Shown here: positions 58,381-64,000 of the stretch, one piece after another
Layout: every line of letters starts with the position of its first letter
Position numbering within the stretch: position 1 is the stretch's first letter
NCBI GenBank assembly: GCA_028554755.1
Contig: JAPTOF010000008.1
Coordinates: 16,535,001-16,599,000, forward strand
From: Cordia subcordata
Taxonomy: Eukaryota; Streptophyta; Magnoliopsida; Boraginales; Cordiaceae
Direction of reading: 5' to 3'
Length of the DNA: 64,000 nt
Made by a program: the position numbers and the translations under genes
Notes under the pieces: generated by a model
Seen by the model: the letters and a program-made list of their open reading frames with translations, nothing else
Told to the model about the DNA's origin: nothing
Databases searched by the model: none

Positions 58381-59824
58381 TGTGGGTGCAAATATCTTAA
58401 GAGGGGGGGGTGAATTAAGATATTAATACTAATTTTCATTTTTTAAAGTTTACAGAAAATTTACAACTTTTAACAAACAATATATCAAACACAAGATAAG
58501 CAAGGTAAGAAGAATAAAAATAGAAATGTAAGGAGAAGAGAAACAAACGATTTTAAGGTGGTTCGACCAAGCCTACGTCCACCGCTCAAGGAATCTCGAT
58601 TTTAAAGTAGTTCGGCCAAGCCTACGTCCACCGCCCAAGGAATCTCCCCTTCGGACTTCAAAGATCTCCACTAAGATGCTTCTTCAAAACTTGGTGAAGC
58701 ACAAACCAAGTTCTTTACAACCTCTTTGAAGCCTTACTTCAAAGAACCCAAGAGATTTACTCTATAGGATTTCCTCACACTTTACAAGCTTAAATGAATA
58801 TATCTCACGAAGATTAAAGCTCTCAAAGTGTGTATGTACTCAAGAATGAGAAAAGATTGAATTTGAGATTTTCTTCAAGAAGAAAAGGAATAAGCTCTTG
58901 AAAGCTCAAATATATTGCAAGAATGGCTCAAAGATGGATTGAATGATGATAAACACTTTAGCACACTTCAATTGATGTTTAGAAAGTGTATTGAATAAGT
59001 ATTTAAAGAGATTTGGGGGTTAGGGATATGGTAGGTGAAGAAGGCTTGAGTTTTTCGGCCAGAACGGTAATAAACGGCTAGTGCATTTATTACAGCTCCC
59101 GTTCAGCCGGTCGACCGGCTGGGTCGTCCGGCTTGCCCTTCTCCTTCTCTGACTAGGCCGGACGCCTTAGCCGGTCGACCGGCTTGGGGGTTCGGCTTTT
59201 CCCTTCACCTCTCTGTTTGGGGGTTCGGCTTTTCCCTTCACCTCTCTGTTTAGGCCGGGCGACCACCCAGGTCGGCCGGGCGACCACCCAGGTCGGCCGG
59301 GCGACCACCCAGGTTAGCCGGTCGACCGGCTGGGGGGTCCGGCCACTCCAGAATGTGAAGTAAAGCCAGATTTTGCAGAAAAACAATTTTAAGTGCATTT
59401 TCACAACTCCAAGTCATTTTGAATAAATATGTAAACGCATGTTGTGAATTGAAACACCCCAAAAACTCATTTTATCTCAATGTGTGCATTCAAATACATT
59501 TGTGCATATGTTATTTTCAAATGTGCAAGACTTGAAAATTTTTGCAATGACAAAGAAAAAGATTTTGAGCCAAGTCCACACAATATATAGGCATTTCACA
59601 AAAAGAGCAAGAAGAAAAACAAATCCGGTACCCCTTATGGCTTCTCTTCTCCTCCTTATGCCTTCTCATCTTTTCTCCCTTCAAATAAGGCTTTTTGCAC
59701 ATCTTCATATCTTTCAAAGCTTCACATTGATGACATCTCATTTTCACAAGAAGCTATTTAGTCAAGTAATGCATATATATATATATTTTCATAATCAAAA
59801 TCAATAATGAATATTTAGCTAACA
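58381..59824 (-). repeat. 3' LTR of SIRE-2
   Basis: Plus-strand edges TGTGGGTGCAAATATC and ...ATTTAGCTAACA. It is co-linear with 1673-2982. Tandem duplications absent from SIRE-1 are: a 49-base unit twice at about 58550-58647 (GGTTCGRCCAAGCCTACGTC), a 33-base unit twice at about 59185-59250, and a 21-base unit three times at about 59254-59317 (GGCCGGGCGACCACCCAGGT). GGTCGACCGGC occurs at about 59108, 59173 and 59322. A TATTTAAAG box lies near 58999. Confidence 0.88.
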
Positions 59825-60391
59825 ATCTCCCCCTTTTTGATGATGACAAAATTTTTAAGATATGAAACAAAAGTACTCCCCCTTAATATATGCATTTCTT
59901 TAAAAAGTGCATTTTTGAGAAAATGCTTCGAATATCAAATTTAAACTCATTTACAAGGATAAACAGGTAAACATAAATTCATTTGCAAGACATAAACTCA
60001 TTTGCAAGAACAAGTAAACATATCAACAAAGCATTCACCATTTACTTCTCCAAACAGAGCTTATGCATCCACCATTTAAACTAATGCAAATAGACAATAC
60101 CATTCACCAAGGCATATATATCACCAAAGCATAAATACCAGCTTATGTATCCACCATTTAAACTAATGCAAATAGACAATACCATTCACCAAGGCATATA
60201 TATCACCAAAGCATAAATACCACATCATAACTTCTCCCCCTTTGGCATCATCAAAATCAATATAAAGGCAAGAAAAGAAATGTATAAAAGAAATAACTTG
60301 GTAATCAAAGTCAAGAATGTAAAGATCAACTAAAACTAAAAATTGATTTCAAGTGGAATGAAAAATGTTTTTTCAAAAAAAGAAGAAAATC
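59825..60391 (-). other. Repeated polypurine tracts and an 82-bp duplication upstream of the SIRE-2 3' LTR
   Basis: In minus sense, AAAAAGGGGGAGA (59827-59839, next to the LTR and preceded by CATCATC), AAGGGGGAGT (about 59876-59884) and CCAAAGGGGGAGAAG (about 60233-60247, preceded by TGATG) form three PPT-like copies. Multiple PPTs are a described Sirevirus trait. An exact or nearly exact 82-base tandem duplication occupies 60059-60140 and 60141-60222. Confidence 0.75.
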
Positions 60392-61771
60392 AGGGTGCGC
60401 GATCATGATGATCCTTGAAGTAGTCTCTCATGTCTGATTTCATAGCAGCCACTTCTGAATCAATATGTTGCCTCCAAATAGTGAGCTCATCCCATTGGCT
60501 TATCATTGTGGCCCTCATTTCACCCATACCAGTGTTTAAAGCCTATAATTGGGACAGAATCTGAGCCATCAAAGAAGGGTCTTCCTGTTGTCCCATCGAA
60601 CTAGAACCAACACCATGACGAATTTCTCTTCGGTGTAGCTCATCAATGTGCACTTGCTCCCTAGATTCTCTCAACACTTGCCTAAGAGTTGCTTCCTCAG
60701 TATTTTCCTCTTCTTCAGAGGAACTAACAACCATGGGTGTGGTTCCTGGTATTCCTATGTCGGGATTACCCTCAATTTCCGGCCCTTCATCTTCTTCAAA
60801 GGTGATATCTACCCCACCAGGTATGTCATCAAGGTTTTGTGCTGTGGTGCCAAAGACAGGGTCGGTGAAAGTAGTCCCCTTCTTAGTCCTATTCCTAATT
60901 GCAGCTTGAGTGCTTTGGGGCAAACTTTTGAAGGTCTCTCTATTTATGGGCTCCATATTGTATCAATAAATACCCATGAAGTTCATATATAACATATCAA
61001 AATTCCAAGCAGACACTTTATATGGAGCATTTGAAGATATGTTGAAATAAGAGAAAATATGCATTAAGGCCATACCATAACTAGGAGTGGTCGTTTTTTC
61101 TCCATCCTTTCCACTAATATGTAACATATGTTGAAGAATTAGGAAAGGCAAGGCTATCTCCTTTTTCTTCCTAAGGCTATAAAGGATATAAGCATCCATG
61201 ATTGGAATTTTGCCATCATTGATATTTCTAGGGAGAATCACTTCACTCATGATTTTAAGAGCAAGTCTCGTATTAACATCAACATCTCTCAATAATGGAA
61301 GACTGGATCCTTAGGCCCTACTTTCTCCCACATATATCTTATGACTTCACCCGGGGTGGCGGTTTCCTTAATTCCTTCTGGCCATCCTTGACTATTGTAA
61401 TGGCCTTCCCCATCAATATGTATATGAAATATTTCATGTAGAGTGACCTCGTTAAGCACAAAATTTACCCCACAGACTGTTGAAGATAATTCAAGTTTTG
61501 GGCTTCTACAATGTATCTCAAGATTTTCATAAAACTCAATTACTAATTTATCTTGCACATCACAATGCAAATGTAGAAAGGCAGTCCATCTATCAAATAG
61601 TGGCAAGATATCGATGCCAGGAAAGTCAGAGTCCACGATATATTTACCGTATAGAATTGATTGCTTGCCTTGAATCTTGGATGCCGGAGGTGGTGGTGGT
61701 GGAGGAGATTGAGTTCTTGGCCTTTTTCCTTTTCTCCCACGTGCTTGCCTTTTTCCTCTCGGATTCAGCAT
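60392..61771 (-). pseudogene. SIRE-2 env-like ORF, broken
   Basis: Start MLNPRGKRQARGRKGKRPRT at 61771, then a proline run (about residue 24-30). The middle (DRWTAFLHLHCDVQ, VNFVLNEVTLHEIF, then SEVILPRN, AYILYSLRKKKEI) is of the plant retrotransposon family often called putative plant transposon protein. The C-terminal part is acidic, then predicted helical (QLHRREI-type, WRQHIDSEVAAMK) to a TGA at about 60392. Breaks are a frameshift near 61289, a TGA near 60960 and a TAG near 60543. Its role is unknown; Sireviruses carry such a gene at the env position. I see no convincing signal peptide or membrane span in the readable part. Confidence 0.65.
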
Positions 61772-62178
61772 GATTTCGCGTTGTTTTTGTAAAAATAATC
61801 GGTAAAAGCTTTGTTTTTGAAGTGGGCAAGCAAATTTTAGGAAGAAATATGGAAGAAAACAGTTGAAAATTGAAGAATTTGAGATGGGTGTTAGAGAATT
61901 TTGGCTAGGGTTAAAAAAAAATTGATAGAATGTAGTGAATTTGGGGTGGAAACCCCCAATTTTTAACCCTGCCTGAGTTCAATAGGTCGACCGACTGATC
62001 GCGAGGGTCGACCGACTGGGTCGACCAGCAGGATCAGAGAGCATATTAAAAAATTGTGTTTTAGCTGGACGCCTAAGGCCTTATTCGGTCGACCGGCTTG
62101 GTCGGCCGGCTGGGTCAGAAGGTGCACAAATTTCTTATTTTTCATACCCAAGCCACATAAAACACATATATATGCCAT
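61772..62178 (-). other. Spacer between pol and env-like ORF
   Basis: Contains GGTCGACCGAC / GGTCGACCGGC blocks at about 61985-62030 and 62086-62115, like those in the LTR. The short frame directly after the pol stop (62178-61963) is in the same frame as pol but translates these repeats and is not supported as a gene. Confidence 0.5.
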
Positions 62179-64000
62179 TTAACCACATTTTATCATTCCA
62201 ATTTCTCTCCTAATCTTGCAAAATTGATCCTCATGCAATGGTTTAGTGAAAATATCAGTAACTTGATGTAAAGTATCAACAAATTCAAGAATTATATCAC
62301 CTTTTTGTACATGATCTCTAATGAAATGGTGCCTAATCCCAATATGCTTAGTTCTTGAGTGTTGAATTGGGTTCTTAGTAAGATTAATTGCACTAGTATT
62401 ATCACAATATATAGGAATATGATCATACTTCAATCGATAATCAAGTAAATTTTGTTTCATCCATAATATTTGTGCCACACAACTACCAGCTGCAATATAT
62501 TCAGCTTTGGTGGTAGAAATGGCAACACTATTTTGTTTTCTACAAGACCAAGATACTAAGGAATGTCCTAGGAATTGACATGTTCCACTAGTGCTCTTAC
62601 GATCTATTTTGCAACCAGCATAGTCAGCATCAGAAAAACCACATAGATCAAACGACGTTCCTTTAGCATACCAAAGCCCTAAATTAATTGTTCCCTTAAG
62701 ATATCTAATTATTCTTTTTACAGCTGTTAAGTGAATTTCCTTAGGATTGGATTGAAATCTAGCACATAAGCACACTGAGAACATGATATCAGGTCTAGAG
62801 GCAGTTAAATATAATAGGCTACCGATCATACCTCTATATTTCTTCTCGTCTACTGATTTACCTTTCTCATCTTTATCTAGCTTAGTTGAGGGACTTATGG
62901 GAGTTCCAATCTCCTTTGCATCTTCAAGTCCAAATTTCTTGATGATTTCCTTGGTGTATTTGGCTTGATTTACGAAGATCCCCTCTTTTGCTTGTTTGAT
63001 TTGGAGTCCGAGGAAGAAAGTTAATTCTCCCATCATGCTCATCTCGAATTCCTTGTGCATGCACTTTGAAAAATTCTCACACAAGAAAACATTAGTAGCA
63101 CCAAAAATTATATCATCTACATAGATTTGGACAAGTAGAATGTCATTGTCTTTTCTTTTGATAAATAGGGTTGAATCAAGTTTTCCTCTTTCGAAATTGT
63201 TTTCAACCAAAAATCCACTAAGTCTTTCATACCAAGCTCTAGGAGCTTGCTTTAAGCCATATAAAGCCTTTTCTAGTTTAAAAACATGATTAGGAAAACA
63301 TGAATCTTCAAAACCGGGGGGTTGTTCAACATAAACTTCTTCTTCAATGAATCCATTTAAAAATGCACTTTTCACATCCATTTGATAAAGTTTAAAGTCC
63401 ATGTGACATGCAAATGCAGGTAACATACGAATGGATTCAAGTCTAGCTACAGGAGCATAAGTTTCATCGTAATCAATTCCTTCTTCTTGATTGTATCCTT
63501 GTGCAACTAGTCTAGCCTTATTCCTAGTCACTATTCTGGCTTCATCGAGTTTGTTTCTGAATACCCATTTGGTTTCAATTACCGGTCTATCTTTAGGTCT
63601 TTCAACTAGCTTCCAAACTTTATTTCTCTTAAATTGATTGAGTTCTTCTTGCATTGCCATTATCCAATTTTCATCTAGTAGAGCTTCTTTTATATTTTTG
63701 GGTTCAATATGTGAAATAAATGCATGATGCTCACAAAAAGTGCTAATATTACACCTAGTTCTTACACCTTCATTTGGATTACCGAGAATAAGATCTTGAG
63801 GATGGTTTCTCACAAACTTCCAACTCTTTGGTAGATCTTCATGAGGTTCTTTTGTTTTGTCATCTTTGTTTGAGCAATGTTTGATTTTCTCATTTTCTTG
63901 AGACCTCCTTTCTTGAAGTTCTTCTTCTTGCTTCGTTAGTTTTTCTTTGTCTTTTGGAGTTGGATCTTCAAGCGTTGTCTTTTCCAAAAGATAACCTACA
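62179..64000 (-). CDS. pol: SIRE-2 pol: reverse transcriptase and RNase H, intact in this window
   Basis: The frame is open for 602 codons from 63987 to the stop at 62179; the beginning of the polyprotein lies beyond the window, so 63987 is only the first Met, not a real start. An acidic/lysine linker is followed by RT from about residue 105 (MQEELNQFKRNKVW), KARLVAQGYNQEEGIDYDET, QMDVKSAFLNG, LYGLKQAPRAWYERL, YVDD at 63123-63112 and FFLGLQI. The RNase H part has SDADYAGCKIDRKSTSG, TKAEYIAAGSC and CDNTSAINL, with all catalytic acids present, ending DIFTKPL. It is the least damaged coding region of the window, pointing to the youngest insertion. Confidence 0.92.
   Translation of the reverse strand, partial: VGYLLEKTTLEDPTPKDKEKLTKQEEELQERRSQENEKIKHCSNKDDKTKEPHEDLPKSWKFVRNHPQDLILGNPNEGVRTRCNISTFCEHHAFISHIEPKNIKEALLDENWIMAMQEELNQFKRNKVWKLVERPKDRPVIETKWVFRNKLDEARIVTRNKARLVAQGYNQEEGIDYDETYAPVARLESIRMLPAFACHMDFKLYQMDVKSAFLNGFIEEEVYVEQPPGFEDSCFPNHVFKLEKALYGLKQAPRAWYERLSGFLVENNFERGKLDSTLFIKRKDNDILLVQIYVDDIIFGATNVFLCENFSKCMHKEFEMSMMGELTFFLGLQIKQAKEGIFVNQAKYTKEIIKKFGLEDAKEIGTPISPSTKLDKDEKGKSVDEKKYRGMIGSLLYLTASRPDIMFSVCLCARFQSNPKEIHLTAVKRIIRYLKGTINLGLWYAKGTSFDLCGFSDADYAGCKIDRKSTSGTCQFLGHSLVSWSCRKQNSVAISTTKAEYIAAGSCVAQILWMKQNLLDYRLKYDHIPIYCDNTSAINLTKNPIQHSRTKHIGIRHHFIRDHVQKGDIILEFVDTLHQVTDIFTKPLHEDQFCKIRREIGMIKCG

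Larger units (their letters stand above)
49734..64000 (-). mobile_element. gypsy-2: Athila-like element carrying nested SIRE-2
   Basis: Minus-strand parts seen: gag (58380-57130), PR (57120-56029), RT (about 55700-54835), RNase H (54830-54245), IN (about 54240-53094), 3' region and 3' LTR (51553-49734). The element continues to the right of SIRE-2, outside the window, so its 5' LTR is not visible. It is inserted in copia-C. Confidence 0.85.
58381..64000 (-). mobile_element. SIRE-2: 3' part of a Sirevirus-like copia element
   Basis: Minus-strand order: RT-RNase H (from the window edge to 62179), env-like ORF (61771 to about 60392), repeated polypurine motifs (60260-59825), 3' LTR (59824-58381). 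Copia-type pol plus a downstream env-like ORF plus several PPT copies is the Sirevirus layout. Protease, integrase, gag and 5' LTR are outside the window. The base flank on the left is GTATT (58376-58380); its partner cannot be checked. Confidence 0.85.

Noticed and set aside
59153..59462. Frames with repeated TWVVARP or GGRPADL peptides
   Set aside because: Translation of the 21-base tandem repeat in the LTR, not a repeat protein.
60059..60222. Possible CRISPR or satellite array
   Set aside because: Only two copies of an 82-base unit without spacers; a simple tandem duplication in a plant retrotransposon.
60646..60992. Plus-strand frames of 87 and 114 codons
   Set aside because: Antisense shadows of the env-like ORF of SIRE-2.
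1..64000. SIRE-1 and SIRE-2 being two ends of one interrupted element
   Set aside because: Both are minus strand, with the 5' end on the left of the window and the 3' end on the right; for one interrupted minus-strand element the 5' end would have to be at the higher coordinate.

Overview
This is an intergenic, retrotransposon-packed piece of a flowering-plant nuclear genome, probably a eudicot; the species cannot be told from the sequence. The evidence is plant Ty1-copia and Ty3-gypsy (Athila-like) polyproteins, primer-binding sites matching initiator tRNA-Met and tRNA-Asp, a 5'-truncated plant LINE with a poly(A) tail, and a decayed piece of an armadillo-repeat gene of the ARIA/ABAP1 type. 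I see no intact host gene, rRNA, tRNA gene or CRISPR array. Almost every coding stretch carries stops and frameshifts; the exception is the RT-RNase H reading frame at 62179-63987.

The layout is several nests of elements. (1) 1-2982: 5' end of a minus-strand Sirevirus-like copia (SIRE-1: gag, PBS, 5' LTR). (2) 2983-~27911: a minus-strand Athila-like gypsy element (gypsy-1). Its 3' LTR, integrase and RNase H (3221-8300) are split from its RT remnant (26838-27068) by a minus-strand copia (copia-A, 8301-26832, target-site duplication CTATA). Copia-A is itself split, 36 bp inside its 5' LTR, by a plus-strand copia of the same family (copia-B, 15677-24983, TSD CTTAG/CCTAG). (3) 28050-28880: an unrecognised decayed minus-strand coding stretch. 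(4) 29018-35033: a plus-strand gypsy (gypsy-4) reduced to a partial 5' LTR, an integrase tail and a 3' LTR of about 2.5 kb. (5) 35035-40089: gypsy LTR fragments and a plus-strand gypsy (gypsy-3) with 5' LTR, tRNA-Asp PBS and gag. (6) 40090-46250: the only mostly non-LTR stretch. It holds a degenerate tandem repeat, the ARIA-like gene fragment, a MITE-like element with an 11-bp TSD, and a LINE 3' end. (7) 46250-49733: 3' end of a minus-strand copia (copia-C) interrupted by a complete gypsy solo LTR (46789-48712, TSD TTTCA). (8) 49734-64000: a minus-strand gypsy (gypsy-2) with 3' LTR, IN, RNase H, RT, PR and gag; its gag is interrupted at 58380/58381 by a second Sirevirus-like copia (SIRE-2). 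SIRE-2 shows LTR, repeated polypurine tracts, an env-like ORF and an intact RT-RNase H, and runs off the right edge.

Four insertion junctions can be closed on paper: removing the insert plus one copy of the duplication (or simply the insert for SIRE-2, whose second copy is off-window) restores a sequence that matches a related copy elsewhere in the window. Points most worth a second look: a GGTCGACCGGC-type palindromic motif placed just upstream of the TATA box in LTRs of both copia and gypsy families; an in-frame TAG shared by copia-A and copia-B directly before the protease active site; a repeated CCCATCGG-type motif in the copia leader; the doubled polypurine-tract module in the gypsy elements; and the armadillo-gene fragment with its neighbouring MITE.
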